Below are positions 24,868 to 34,060 of a stretch of DNA of 64,000 nt, in pieces. The DNA lies in contig NZ_AKJT01000004.1 in NCBI RefSeq assembly GCF_000282195.1, positions 40,114 through 104,113 of the forward strand, written 5' to 3'. Within the stretch, counting starts at the first letter, position 1. Each line of letters begins with the position of its first letter. The DNA comes from Pseudomonas sp. GM18 (GTDB lineage: Bacteria > Pseudomonadota > Gammaproteobacteria > Pseudomonadales > Pseudomonadaceae). The notes beneath the pieces are model-generated. The model had not been told where the DNA came from, ran no database searches, and saw only the letters and a program-made list of their open reading frames with translations. The position numbers were made by a program, and so were the translations under genes.

Positions 24868-26321
24868 CAACGGTCCCCCTGTTTGGCCAGATGCTCGCGG
24901 GCCATGTCATGCAGTGAGCGGGCCGCGGGTTTCGGTGCGCTGTGGTTCTGGGTCCATGGGCCGACGTTGCTCGGTGTCAGCGCTCGCAGGCGAGTGGCGA
25001 AGAAGCCGAACAGGCGATAAAGCATTGGCGAACTGTTGAGCCTGGCCCAGGCGTTCCAGATAAATCGTTCTTTGCGCGAGTATTTGCTGCCCTGACCGCG
25101 CATCACTTGATGCGGGCTGTCCGGCGCTTTGACGTTTTCTTCCCGCAAGCGACGCAGCAATGCAGGGATCGGAATTTTTACCGGGCAGACTTCACCGCAA
25201 GCGCCGCATAACGAAGACGCACTCGGGTGGTCGGGGACTTTCGCCAGGCCGACCATGTGCGGGGTGATGATTTTTCCGATGGGCCCAGGGTAAACCTCGC
25301 CGTAGGCATGGCCGCCGATTCGGGTGTAGACCGGGCAATGATTCATACAGGCGCCGCAGCGAATGCAGTTCAGGGTCTGGCGCAATTCGCTGTCGGCAAA
25401 TGCCTGGCTGCGACCGTTGTCCAGCAGTACCAGGTGCACTTCCTGTGGGCCGTCTAGCTCATGTTCCTTGCGTGGGCCGGAGATCATGTTGACGTAGGTG
25501 GTGATCGGGATGCCCAGGGCCGAGCGGGTCAGCAGCGACAACAGCGGCACGACGTCGCGCAGGTTTTCCACGACTTTTTCGATGCCGGTGACAGCGATGT
25601 GCACCGGCGGCACCGTGGTGGTCATCCGCCCGTTGCCTTCGTTTTCCACCAGCAGCAAGGTGCCGGTTTCGGCCACGGCGAAGTTGACGCCGGAGACGCC
25701 GATGTCGGCTTCGAAGAATTTCTGCCGCAAGACTTTGCGACCGATCTGAATGAGTTGGTCAACGTCCTTGGTGTACTCCACGCCAAGTTTGTCGTGGAAC
25801 AAGGACGCGACCTGACCGGCATTCTTGTGGATCGCCGGCATAATGATGTGTGAAGGCTTCTCGTGGTCGAGCTGGACGATGTATTCACCCATGTCCGACT
25901 CCAGGCATTCAATGCCTTGAGCTTCGAGGACATGGTTCATCTCCATCTCTTCGCTGACCATCGATTTGCCCTTGATCACTTGCCGCCCCTCGTGAGCGCG
26001 GATGATCGATAAGACGATGCCATTGGCTTCGTCCACCGTTTCCGCCCAGTGCACTGTCACACCGTTGCGGGTCAGGTTCTGTTCAAGCTGCTCGAGCAGG
26101 TCGGGCAACTTGGATAACGCACGGGCGCGGACCGCATTGCCCAGCGCTCGCAAATGTTCTCTTTCATGGGCATCGCTGAAAGACGCTGCCCGTTTGCTCA
26201 TCAGTGAATCCATCGCCGTGCGAAAGTTGTTTCGCAGTTGCGTGTCAGCCAAAGCCTTGTGAGCCCGGCTGCGAAAATCTTCTTCTACGGCGACCGTAGG
26301 AATAATCGTGGAAGTGCTCAT
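24867..26321 (-). CDS. lldF: L-lactate utilisation iron-sulfur protein LldF/LutB
   Basis: A 484-residue protein with a LUD domain followed by two ferredoxin-type motifs, CIRCGACMNHCPVY and LCGACGEVCPVKIP, that hold 4Fe-4S clusters. The start at MSTSTII overlaps the lldE stop (ATGA). It is the electron-transfer core of the non-flavin L-lactate dehydrogenase LldEFG at the inner face of the membrane. Confidence 0.9.
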   Translation of the reverse strand: MSTSTIIPTVAVEEDFRSRAHKALADTQLRNNFRTAMDSLMSKRAASFSDAHEREHLRALGNAVRARALSKLPDLLEQLEQNLTRNGVTVHWAETVDEANGIVLSIIRAHEGRQVIKGKSMVSEEMEMNHVLEAQGIECLESDMGEYIVQLDHEKPSHIIMPAIHKNAGQVASLFHDKLGVEYTKDVDQLIQIGRKVLRQKFFEADIGVSGVNFAVAETGTLLLVENEGNGRMTTTVPPVHIAVTGIEKVVENLRDVVPLLSLLTRSALGIPITTYVNMISGPRKEHELDGPQEVHLVLLDNGRSQAFADSELRQTLNCIRCGACMNHCPVYTRIGGHAYGEVYPGPIGKIITPHMVGLAKVPDHPSASSLCGACGEVCPVKIPIPALLRRLREENVKAPDSPHQVMRGQGSKYSRKERFIWNAWARLNSSPMLYRLFGFFATRLRALTPSNVGPWTQNHSAPKPAARSLHDMAREHLAKQGDR

Positions 26322-27142
26322 CGGACACCTCCGGTACGCTGCCAAAGGAAGCTGGCCAGATGCTGACCGCGCAACGCTTCCTGCTGTTTCTCCAACGAGC
26401 CGTTGATGTTCATCAGGCAACCGCAGTCGGCACTGAGTACCTTGTGCGCGCCGGATTCCTTCAACGCACGGGTCTTGTCGGCCACCATCGCGCCGGAAAT
26501 ATCCGGCATACGGACGCTGAAAGTCCCACCAAAGCCACAGCATTCACTTTCGTGGCTGTGGTCGACTCGCTCCACGTTGCTCAGCTGCGCCAACAACTCG
26601 CGACCATGCAGGTGGGTGTTCATTTCACGGCGTGCCGAGCACGACGTGTGCAACGCCACTTTGACCGGTTCGCCGCTGTCCTTGAGCTGCACCTTGCAGA
26701 CAAACAGCAGGAACTCGGCGAGTTCGTAAGTCCGTGCAGCGAGGGCCTGAACCTGTTTCAGTGTCTGCGGCTCGTCCTTGAACAAGTCGGCATAGTGTTC
26801 GCGCAACATGCCCGCGCAAGAGCCCGACGGCACCACTACCGGATAGTCCCCGGCAAACAACGCCAGTTGCGAGCGCGCCACGGTCCGGGCCTGTTCGGTG
26901 TAACCCGAGGTGTAGGCCGGTTGCCCACAGCAGCTCTGCCCTTGCGGGTATTCGACACGAATGCCCTCGCGTTCCAGCAGGTGGATCGCGTCCATCCCGG
27001 CTTCGGGGTAGAACAGATCCACCACGCAGGTCCCGAACAGGTACACCCGTGACGGTTTTTCGCTGGGGTATCGCCGAGGTTCAGGCAGTGGCGGGGCGAC
27101 GCGGGTCGCGTTCGGCACAGCGTTGTAAAAAAGCTCGCTCAT
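26318..27142 (-). CDS. lldE: L-lactate utilisation protein LldE/LutA
   Basis: A 274-residue protein with two CCG (cysteine-rich) domains: SCCGQPAYTSGY near residue 70, then HTSCSARRE and CCGFGGTFSVRMPD. These are the active cluster-binding sites known from heterodisulfide-reductase-like proteins. It has GlcF/LutA-like length. It is the first of the three dehydrogenase genes, 150 bases after the permease. Confidence 0.88.
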   Translation of the reverse strand: MSELFYNAVPNATRVAPPLPEPRRYPSEKPSRVYLFGTCVVDLFYPEAGMDAIHLLEREGIRVEYPQGQSCCGQPAYTSGYTEQARTVARSQLALFAGDYPVVVPSGSCAGMLREHYADLFKDEPQTLKQVQALAARTYELAEFLLFVCKVQLKDSGEPVKVALHTSCSARREMNTHLHGRELLAQLSNVERVDHSHESECCGFGGTFSVRMPDISGAMVADKTRALKESGAHKVLSADCGCLMNINGSLEKQQEALRGQHLASFLWQRTGGVR

Positions 27143-27293
27143 CAGGCGTGTCTCCGGGTGGTCCCGGTTATCCGTCCGCTGAGGCTGCTGAATATAGAGA
27201 GGGAAGCTTTCAGCAGCCTTGCAGACCCGGTTGTGAATAGCTGACGCCGGGGGCGTAACCCAGCGTCGGTTTTTTCCGTGTGGCGTGTAGTGC

Positions 27294-28985
27294 TTAGTGC
27301 ACCAGCATGCCGGTGAACCAGTAAGCCTGGGCCAAGGTGATCAGGCCGACGATCGTTGCAAAGAATAGGCTGTGCTTGAGGGTGAAGCGGAACAGGTCCG
27401 ATTCTTTGCCCACCAACCCGGTCGCGGCGCAGGCCACAGCGATCGATTGCGGCGAGATCATCTTGCCGGTCACCCCGCCGCTGGTGTTCGCCGCCACCAG
27501 CAAGGTGTCGTTGACGCCGATCTGGTGCGCGGTGGTCGCTTGCAGCGAACTGAACAGTGCGTTGGACGAGGTATCGGAGCCGGTCAGGAACACACCGAGC
27601 CAGCCGAGGAATGGCGAGAAGAACGGGAACGCCGCGCCGGTGCCTGCCAATACCAGCGCCATGGTCGACGACATGCCTGAGTAGTTGGTGACGAAGGCGA
27701 AGGCCAGCACCATGCCGATGGACAAAATCGGCCAGCGCAGTTCGTAGAACGTTTCCTTTAAAGTGGTAAGACCAGTTTTAATGTTGACCTTCAGCACCAG
27801 CATCGAGATCAGCGCGGAGAAGAAAATCGCCGTGCCGGTCGCGGAAACCGGATCGAGTTTGAACACCGCCGGAATCGCTGTCGGGTTGGTCACGATCGGG
27901 GCGACCTTGATCACCATTTGATCCAGGTGCGGGATCGCGAAGTTGAACACCCAGCCATACATCGAGCCACCTGCGGCAAACATCGCCTTGAACGGTTTCA
28001 GCGTCCAGATAGTCACCAATACGGTGAGGATCAGGAACGGCGACCAGGCTTTGAAAATCTCCCCCAGGCTGTAAGGCGAAGCCACGGTGGTGCGTGGTTG
28101 GCCGAAACCACCGGTGCTGGCCACCACGGAAGCCGAGACGGCGCCGACGATGTGTGCGCCCGCAGCGCGTTTTGGCTGCCAGATTTTCAGGAACAGTGTC
28201 AGGGAAATCAGGCTGACCAGCGCCGAGGTGATGTCCGGCAGTTCCGGGCCAATGAAGTTCGAGGTGAAGTATTGGGTGATGGCAAAACTCAAGCCGGCCA
28301 CCAGCGCAGCTGGCCAGGTTTCCCGAACGCCGCGCAGGCCGTCCATCATGAACACCAGCCAGAACGGCACGAACAGCGACAGCAACGGCAGCTGGCGACC
28401 GGTCATGGCGCCGATCTTGAACGCGTCGATGCCAGTGACTTGCCCGGCGACGATGATCGGAATCCCCAAGGCGCCGAAGGCCACCGGCGCGGTGTTGGCG
28501 ATCAGGCACAGGCCGGCGGCGTACAGCGGGTTGAAGCCCAGCCCTACCAGCAGCGCGGCGGTAATCGCTACCGGTGCACCGAAACCGGCGGCACCTTCCA
28601 GGAACGCGCCGAAGCAGAAGCCGATCAGCAGCACTTGCAGGCGCTGGTCGTCGGTGATCGACAGCACCGAGCTGCGGATCACTTCGAACTGGCCACTCTT
28701 GACCGTCAGTTTGTAGAGGAACACCGCTGCCACGATGATCCACGCAATCGGCCACAGCCCGTAGGCGAAGCCATATCCGGCGGCGGCGAAAGCCATATCG
28801 ACCGGCATCTGGAAGGCGAAGATTGCCACGGCAATGGACAACGCCAGGGTGATGCTGCCAGCTACATGGCCTTTGAGGCGGAACACGGCCAAAGCCAGGA
28901 AGAAAAATACGATGGGAATGACGGCCGCGAGTGCGGACACGCCGAGACTGCCGAGCGGGCTGTAGAGCTGTTGCCAGGTTTGCAT
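27294..28985 (-). CDS. lldP: L-lactate permease
   Basis: A 563-residue LctP-family permease with about 13 membrane segments. Family-typical stretches include [21 protein letters not shown] and [16 protein letters not shown]. It imports L-, D-lactate and glycolate by proton symport. It begins the leftward operon lldP-lldE-lldF-lldG-dld. A near-copy of the LldR operator occurs inside the coding sequence at 27761-27777. Confidence 0.92.
   Translation of the reverse strand: MQTWQQLYSPLGSLGVSALAAVIPIVFFFLALAVFRLKGHVAGSITLALSIAVAIFAFQMPVDMAFAAAGYGFAYGLWPIAWIIVAAVFLYKLTVKSGQFEVIRSSVLSITDDQRLQVLLIGFCFGAFLEGAAGFGAPVAITAALLVGLGFNPLYAAGLCLIANTAPVAFGALGIPIIVAGQVTGIDAFKIGAMTGRQLPLLSLFVPFWLVFMMDGLRGVRETWPAALVAGLSFAITQYFTSNFIGPELPDITSALVSLISLTLFLKIWQPKRAAGAHIVGAVSASVVASTGGFGQPRTTVASPYSLGEIFKAWSPFLILTVLVTIWTLKPFKAMFAAGGSMYGWVFNFAIPHLDQMVIKVAPIVTNPTAIPAVFKLDPVSATGTAIFFSALISMLVLKVNIKTGLTTLKETFYELRWPILSIGMVLAFAFVTNYSGMSSTMALVLAGTGAAFPFFSPFLGWLGVFLTGSDTSSNALFSSLQATTAHQIGVNDTLLVAANTSGGVTGKMISPQSIAVACAATGLVGKESDLFRFTLKHSLFFATIVGLITLAQAYWFTGMLVH
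27761..27777. promoter_or_regulatory. Possible second LldR site inside lldP
   Basis: AAGTGGTAAGACCAGTT matches the intergenic operator at 15 of 17 positions, including the whole TGGTAAGACCA core. It encodes part of lldP, so coincidence is possible, but a downstream site could support looping or roadblock control. Confidence 0.35.
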
Positions 28986-29037
28986 ATGGGGTGGCCCCTA
29001 ATTGTTGTTGGTCAGGCACTGGTCAGCGTTCTTGGAT

Positions 29038-29054
29038 AATTGGTAAGACCAATT
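29038..29054. promoter_or_regulatory. LldR operator between lldP and lldR
   Basis: AATTGGTAAGACCAATT has perfect 7-base arms around AAG. It matches the TGGTnnnACCA recognition pattern of the FadR/PdhR/LldR branch of GntR regulators. It lies 53 bases upstream of lldP and 194 upstream of lldR, suited to repress the divergent operon. Confidence 0.8.
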
Positions 29055-29247
29055 TACAATCGCTGTTGGCTAGGGTAAAAGCCTTGGAGGCGGTGTGTCA
29101 ATTTGCCGCCCTAAAACTTTTGTCGAATGAGCGGCGCAGAACGCATCTGATCTGTTCGATCAAGCGTCGTCTGGTAGGTGCTGGCGCAGCGCCGATAGGC
29201 CAGAATAGAGAGCCCGGCGAGCCGCCGGGATCGTGGAGAACTGAGTG

Positions 29248-30015
29248 ATGGGGTTTGATCAGATTCGGCAACGCCGTTTGTCTGACGATATTGTCGAGCA
29301 ACTCGAGGGGATGATTCTCGAGGGCACCTTGAAGGCTGGCGAACGCCTGCCAGCAGAGCGTGTGTTGGCCGAGCAGTTCGGCGTGTCACGCCCTTCGTTG
29401 CGTGAGGCGATTCAGAAACTGGTGGCCAAAGGGCTGTTGGTCAGTCGTCAGGGCGGCGGCAACTATGTGGTGGAATCCCTGGGCTCGACGTTCAGCGATC
29501 CACTGCTGCATCTGCTGGAAAGCAACCCCGAGGCCCAGCGCGATTTGCTGGAGTTTCGCCATACCCTGGAAGCGTCCTGTGCTTATTACGCAGCTTTGCG
29601 CGCCACCGACGTCGATCGCGAGCGGCTGACGGCGGCGTTTGACGAATTGCAGGACTGCTATTCGCGCCATGATGAGGTGAGCCGGGCGGAAGAGGGCGCG
29701 GCAGATGCGAATTTTCACTTGGCGATCGCTGAGGCCAGTCATAACGCAGTGTTGTTGCACACCATTCGCGGGCTGTTCGACCTGCTCAAGCGCAACGTGG
29801 TGACCAACATTGGCGGCATGTACAAACAGCGCGTCGAAACCCGCGACATGCTGATCGCGCAGCACCGGGAGTTGTACCAGGCGATTATTGAGGGGCGGGC
29901 GGAGCAGGCGCGAGAAGTTTCCAGCCGGCACATTTTGTATGTGCAGGAAGTGCTGGAAGAGGTGCGTCAGGAAGTGCAACGCATGGCTCGGGCGGAGCGG
30001 CGCAAGGGGATGTAG
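29248..30015 (+). CDS. lldR: GntR/FadR-family lactate regulator
   Basis: A 255-residue regulator. The winged helix-turn-helix includes LPAERVLAEQFGVSRPSLREAI-type residues near 30-55. An all-helical FCD effector domain carries the metal-site residues Asp and His in ADANFHLAIAEASHN. I chose the ATG after GGAGA rather than the GTG one codon upstream. It is divergent from lldP. Known LldR proteins repress the lactate operon and release DNA on binding lactate. Confidence 0.85.
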   Translation: MGFDQIRQRRLSDDIVEQLEGMILEGTLKAGERLPAERVLAEQFGVSRPSLREAIQKLVAKGLLVSRQGGGNYVVESLGSTFSDPLLHLLESNPEAQRDLLEFRHTLEASCAYYAALRATDVDRERLTAAFDELQDCYSRHDEVSRAEEGAADANFHLAIAEASHNAVLLHTIRGLFDLLKRNVVTNIGGMYKQRVETRDMLIAQHRELYQAIIEGRAEQAREVSSRHILYVQEVLEEVRQEVQRMARAERRKGM

Positions 30016-30023
30016 TCAGATGT

Positions 30024-30129
30024 GATCGTTCCCACGCTCTGCGTGGGAATGCATCCCGTGACGCTCTGCGTCACAAAGCGGACGCAGAGCATCCATCGCT
30101 GCATTCCCATGCAGAGTGTGGGAACGATC
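30024..30129. repeat. REP-type intergenic palindrome pair
   Basis: Two inverted arms built on GATCGTTCCCACGCTCTG and its imperfect complement close an inner CGCTCTGCGTC/GACGCAGAG hairpin. Such elements are scattered between genes of fluorescent pseudomonads. It lies between the convergent lldR and smpB genes. Confidence 0.8.
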
Positions 30130-30140
30130 AGGCAGGAAAA

Positions 30141-30623
30141 TTAATCTTCCTTGCCCTTGTTCCGCACCGCACGCTGCAATTCACGACCGGCGTCGCGTTC
30201 GCGTTCGGTATCACGCTTGTCGTATTCCTTCTTGCCCTTGCCCAGAGCAATCTCGCACTTGACCATGTGCTTGCTCCAGTACCAGGACAGGCACACGCAG
30301 GCGTAGCCTTTTTGCTGCACGGCGGCGGCCAGCTTCTCCAGCTCGCGCCGGTTGAGCAGCAACTTTCGGGTGCGGACCGGATCGGCAATGACGTGGGTAC
30401 TGGCGGTCGTCAGGGGCGTGATGTGGCTGCCGAGCAGCCAGGCTTCGCCATCCTTGAGCAGTACGTAACTGTCAACCAGTTGCAGCTTGCTTGCCCGCAG
30501 ACTTTTTACTTCCCAGCCGGCCAGGACCAGACCAGCCTCGAACTTATGCTCGATGAAGTAATCGTGTCGCGCCTTTTTATTTTGCGCGATGGTCCCTGTT
30601 GGGTGTTTCTTCTGTTTAGCCAT
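30141..30623 (-). CDS. smpB: SsrA-binding protein SmpB
   Basis: A 160-residue protein, [22 protein letters not shown], with the oligonucleotide-binding barrel ([17 protein letters not shown]) and a basic C-terminal tail (KKEYDKR and on). It binds tmRNA and places its tail in the empty mRNA channel of stalled ribosomes. The start is set by homology; upstream frame is unrelated. Confidence 0.95.
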   Translation of the reverse strand: MAKQKKHPTGTIAQNKKARHDYFIEHKFEAGLVLAGWEVKSLRASKLQLVDSYVLLKDGEAWLLGSHITPLTTASTHVIADPVRTRKLLLNRRELEKLAAAVQQKGYACVCLSWYWSKHMVKCEIALGKGKKEYDKRDTERERDAGRELQRAVRNKGKED

Positions 30624-30741
30624 AGGGGCGGCATTATAGGGAGTTGCACGCGAGTCGGCTACGGTGACGCTACGTGCTTGAGCAGGTTGATTGAATCCCG
30701 GACAATGCGGCCTCTTTTTTGAACGCTTGGGCGTGATAACG

Positions 30742-32145
30742 ATGTCGACAGACAAGGTTTCTGTCCACGGCAGTTGGGCTAGCCGCTGGGTCTTCATACT
30801 CGCCGCGACCGGTTCGGCCGTGGGTTTGGGGAGTATCTGGAAATTCCCTTATATGGTTGGCGTCTATGGCGGCGGGGCCTTTGTGCTGATGTTCCTGGCC
30901 TGTATCGCGCTGATCGGTGTGCCCGTCATGTTGGCCGAAACCCTGATCGGCCGGCGCGCGCGGCATAGCCCGGCCAATGCCTTGAAGGTCCTGGCGCTGG
31001 AAGCGGGGCATTCGGCGAAGTGGTCCTGGGGCGCATTTGCCGGGATGATCACGGCATTGCTGATTCTGTCTTTCTATAGTGTGGTTGGCGGTTGGTCGCT
31101 GGATTACATCATCGACATGGGCCGTGGCGACTTTCGGGGCGTGACGGCTGATCAGGTCGGCGCATACTTCGGTAATGTGATCGCCGACCCATGGCGCCTG
31201 ACACTTTGGCACACGATTTTCATGCTGTTGTCGGCAGTAGTGATCGCCAAGGGTGTGGTCGCCGGGCTGGAGCGCAGCCTGCGGATCATGATGCCGCTGC
31301 TGTTCGTGATGGTGATTGTCCTGCTGGGTTACAGCATGACCACGGGGCACTTCATGGAAGGCGTGCATTTCATGTTCGACTTCCACCCGGACAAGGTGCT
31401 TGATGGCTTGCTACCGGCCATGGGGCACGCGTTCTTCTCCCTGAGCGTGGGTGTCGGTTCGATCATGATCTATGGCGCTTACATGCCGAAGCACTCGTCG
31501 ATTTCCGGAACCGTCGTTGGTGTGGCGCTGCTCGATACCTTCGTTTCGCTGTTGGCCGGTCTGGCATTGTTTCCGATTGTGTTCGCTGCCGGCCTGAACC
31601 CGAGCGAAGGCCCCGGCCTGATGTTCGTCAGCCTGCCATTTGCCTTCGGTAACGTAGCGTTCGGCCAGTTGATGGGCGTAGTGTTCTTCGTACTGGTAGC
31701 GATTGCGGCCTGGAGTTCGGCGATTTCCCTGCTCGAGCCGATGGTGGCTTACCTGGTTGAACGCACCAAAATCAGCCGCGCCTGGGTCACCTTCTGGCTG
31801 GCATTCACCTGCTGGTTCGTCGGCCTGGGTACCGTGTTTTCTTTCAATATCTGGAAGGAAGCCAAGTTTTTCGTGAACGAAGGCGGGATGTTCCACCTCT
31901 ACCAATGGGGAGCCGTCGGTGGCCTGGACTTCTTTGGTGTGATCGACTTCTTCACTTCGCGGATCATGTTGCCACTCGGTGGTTTGTGTTTCGTGGTGTT
32001 TGCGGGCTGGGTGATGGGGCGTGAAGCGGTGCGCGACGAGTTGTCGATCCGTAGCCCGGTATTGTTCGCCCTGTCCCTGTTTTTGATGCGCTATGTGGCG
32101 CCCATTGGCATTCTTGTAGTGTTTGCCGCCCAGCTGTGGAAGTAA
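30742..32145 (+). CDS. Neurotransmitter:sodium symporter (NSS) family transporter
   Basis: A 467-residue membrane protein with eleven to twelve segments and the LeuT-fold family start, [21 protein letters not shown]. It carries sodium-coupled substrate uptake, probably of an amino acid; the specific substrate cannot be read. The start [10 protein letters not shown] is chosen over a longer frame without ribosome site. It is divergent from smpB and 7 bases before ratA. Confidence 0.85.
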   Translation: MSTDKVSVHGSWASRWVFILAATGSAVGLGSIWKFPYMVGVYGGGAFVLMFLACIALIGVPVMLAETLIGRRARHSPANALKVLALEAGHSAKWSWGAFAGMITALLILSFYSVVGGWSLDYIIDMGRGDFRGVTADQVGAYFGNVIADPWRLTLWHTIFMLLSAVVIAKGVVAGLERSLRIMMPLLFVMVIVLLGYSMTTGHFMEGVHFMFDFHPDKVLDGLLPAMGHAFFSLSVGVGSIMIYGAYMPKHSSISGTVVGVALLDTFVSLLAGLALFPIVFAAGLNPSEGPGLMFVSLPFAFGNVAFGQLMGVVFFVLVAIAAWSSAISLLEPMVAYLVERTKISRAWVTFWLAFTCWFVGLGTVFSFNIWKEAKFFVNEGGMFHLYQWGAVGGLDFFGVIDFFTSRIMLPLGGLCFVVFAGWVMGREAVRDELSIRSPVLFALSLFLMRYVAPIGILVVFAAQLWK

Positions 32146-32152
32146 CGCTGAC

Positions 32153-32587
32153 ATGACGACACATATTCAACGTTCAGCCCTGCTGCCGTATCCGGCGCAA
32201 GCGCTTTATGACCTGGTCAACGACGTGGCCCGCTATCCGGAGTTCCTGCCGTGGTGCTCATCGACCGAAATTCTGGAAAGCTCTCCTGAGTTCATGCGCG
32301 CCAGCGTCGGCGTGGCCAAGGGCGGTCTTAGTCAGCATTTCGTAACGCGTAATACCCTGGTGCCCGGGCGTTCGATCGAAATGAACCTCGAGGAAGGTCC
32401 GTTCAGCCAATTGCATGGCGTCTGGGTGTTCAAGCCGTTGGGCGAGAAGGCCTGCAAGATCAGCCTGGACCTGTCGTTCGACTACTCGGGGCCGCTGGTG
32501 CGCGCGACGTTGGGGCCTTTGTTTAATCAGGCGGCGAATACGTTGATGGACGCATTCTGCCAGCGCGCGAAGCAAATGCATGGTTGA
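32153..32587 (+). CDS. ratA: RatA-family START-like protein
   Basis: A 144-residue polyketide-cyclase/START-fold protein: ALLPYPAQALYDLVNDV, then YPEFLPWCSST, and a C-terminal helix NTLMDAFCQRA. E. coli RatA was reported to block 70S ribosome assembly; relatives (Coq10) bind ubiquinone, so a respiratory role is an alternative. It overlaps the next gene by 8 bases, the usual ratA-rnfH pair next to smpB. Confidence 0.85.
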   Translation: MTTHIQRSALLPYPAQALYDLVNDVARYPEFLPWCSSTEILESSPEFMRASVGVAKGGLSQHFVTRNTLVPGRSIEMNLEEGPFSQLHGVWVFKPLGEKACKISLDLSFDYSGPLVRATLGPLFNQAANTLMDAFCQRAKQMHG

Positions 32588-32894
32588 GGCCGTGATCAAG
32601 GTCGAGGTGGTGTATGCCGCCGTTGATCGTCAGGTGCTGCTGAGCGTAACGGTGCCGGTGGGCGCGACGGTACGGGATGCGTTGTTCAAATCGGGCCTGA
32701 ATGGCGAGTTCCCGGAACTGGATCTGGCCAGTTGTCCGGTCGGGATCTTTGGCAAAGTGATCGCTGAGCCGGCCATTCGCCAGGTTCAGGCAGGGGATCG
32801 CATCGAGATTTACCGGCCGTTGCTCGCCGATCCGAAAGAAGTTCGCCGGTTACGTGCAGCCAAAGCAGCCGAGGCCAAAGCCCGGAATCAGTGA
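32580..32894 (+). CDS. rnfH: RnfH/RatB-family ubiquitin-like protein
   Basis: A 104-residue beta-grasp protein: KVEVVYA at the start, GATVRDAL in the middle, and GDRIEIYRPLLADPKEVRRLRA before a basic tail. The family always accompanies ratA; its biochemical role is not established. Confidence 0.85.
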   Translation: MVEAVIKVEVVYAAVDRQVLLSVTVPVGATVRDALFKSGLNGEFPELDLASCPVGIFGKVIAEPAIRQVQAGDRIEIYRPLLADPKEVRRLRAAKAAEAKARNQ

Positions 32895-32912
32895 TTCAGT
32901 TAAACACCAGAC

Positions 32913-32945
32913 AATAAAAAACCCGGACATGCCGGGTTTTTTATT
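32913..32945. terminator. Bidirectional terminator between rnfH and bamE
   Basis: AATAAAAAACCCGG and CCGGGTTTTTTATT flank a short loop, serving both convergent genes. Confidence 0.9.
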
Positions 32946-32955
32946 GCGTCGCAAA

Positions 32956-33483
32956 TTATTGCGGCGAGGTTTCCAGCGGTTCTGGCGTCGGGACAGGGAC
33001 AGTTTCTACGTTGTCCACGTCCTTCTGGATCTGATCCAGCAGCGAGCCTGGCTTGACCGGTTTTTCTGGCTTCGGCTTCTCGGCGTTTGCTGCCGGCGCG
33101 GTCACGGTGGTGCCGCTGTCCTTGCCGAGAATGGCCTCGTCGCGGCTCACGCCAGGCATGAAATCGCCAGAGAGGCTGACAAGTTGGTCATTTGGGTTGA
33201 AGATAACGCTAATGCGTTCCTGTTGGCGTTCACCACCACCCGGTTGCAGGCTATACAGGTAATCCCAGCGATCGGCGTGGAACGTGTCGGTCAGCAGAGG
33301 GTTGCCCATGATAAACCGTACTTGCCGGCGGGTCATTCCCGGGCGTAACTGGTCTATCATGTCCTGCGTGACGACATTGCCCTGCTGGATGTCGATTTTG
33401 TAAACCCCGGGGAATGAACAACCGGCGAGTGCGAGCAGTCCCACAAAGGTGAAACTGGTTAGCAAGAGCTTGGTGTTTTGCAT
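32956..33483 (-). CDS. bamE: Outer-membrane assembly lipoprotein BamE
   Basis: A 175-residue lipoprotein (also called SmpA or OmlA). The signal peptide ends in the lipobox LALAGC, with acylated Cys22. The BamE fold follows, with [19 protein letters not shown] and RWDYLY. It is part of the Bam complex inserting outer-membrane beta-barrels. The C-terminal 50 residues are Pro- and Glu-rich and low in complexity, longer than in E. coli BamE. It is divergent from fur, as in other pseudomonads. Confidence 0.92.
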   Translation of the reverse strand: MQNTKLLLTSFTFVGLLALAGCSFPGVYKIDIQQGNVVTQDMIDQLRPGMTRRQVRFIMGNPLLTDTFHADRWDYLYSLQPGGGERQQERISVIFNPNDQLVSLSGDFMPGVSRDEAILGKDSGTTVTAPAANAEKPKPEKPVKPGSLLDQIQKDVDNVETVPVPTPEPLETSPQ

Positions 33484-33580
33484 CGGTGGGCGACTTCCAC
33501 TATCTTGGCTGGGACAACGTAAACGCCGATCATACCCGCATTAAGAGAAGCTGCGAAGCAGCATCGCGAGAAAGCTGACC

Positions 33581-33985
33581 ATGGTTGAAAATAGCGAACT
33601 ACGCAAAGCCGGCCTCAAAGTGACCCTTCCACGGGTCAAGATTCTGCAAATGCTCGATTCCGCCGAGCAACGCCACATGAGTGCCGAGGACGTCTACAAG
33701 GCACTGATGGAGGCTGGTGAGGACGTCGGTCTGGCCACGGTTTACCGTGTTCTGACCCAGTTCGAGGCAGCTGGCCTTGTGGTGCGGCACAACTTCGACG
33801 GAGGCCATGCGGTCTTCGAGCTGGACGACGGCAAGCATCACGACCATATGGTCAACGTCGAGACCAGTGAAGTGATCGAATTCTTCGACGAAGAAATCGA
33901 GCGGCTGCAGAAAGCAATCGTCGACAAGTACGGCTTCGAGATGGTCGATCACAATCTTGTACTGTACGTGCGCAAGAAAAAGTAA
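33581..33985 (+). CDS. fur: Ferric uptake regulator Fur
   Basis: A 134-residue Fur protein, MVENSELRKAGLKVTLPR. It has the winged helix (AEDVYKAL, VGLATVYRVLTQFE) and metal-binding residues in HHDHMV and the following acidic region. It lacks the CxxC pairs of many Fur proteins, as is normal for Pseudomonas Fur. It represses iron-uptake genes when bound to Fe(II). Confidence 0.95.
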   Translation: MVENSELRKAGLKVTLPRVKILQMLDSAEQRHMSAEDVYKALMEAGEDVGLATVYRVLTQFEAAGLVVRHNFDGGHAVFELDDGKHHDHMVNVETSEVIEFFDEEIERLQKAIVDKYGFEMVDHNLVLYVRKKK

Positions 33986-33993
33986 GCATGTCG

Positions 33994-34044
33994 CGCGAAC
34001 TTCAGGTTCGCGAAACGAACGAAGGCGACCTCAGGGTCGCCTTC
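33994..34044. terminator. Tandem hairpins between fur and recN
   Basis: CGCGAAC/GTTCGCG and then GAAGGCGACC/GGTCGCCTTC form two stems. The second is followed by a T-rich stretch on the plus strand and can terminate both convergent genes. Confidence 0.7.
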
Positions 34045-34060
34045 GTGCTTTCTGCCCTTC

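Noticed and set aside
30024..30129. Possible CRISPR-like or small-RNA unit from repeated CGCTCTGCGT words
   Set aside because: The repeats are inverted, not direct, with no regular spacers. They match the REP doublet pattern common in pseudomonads.
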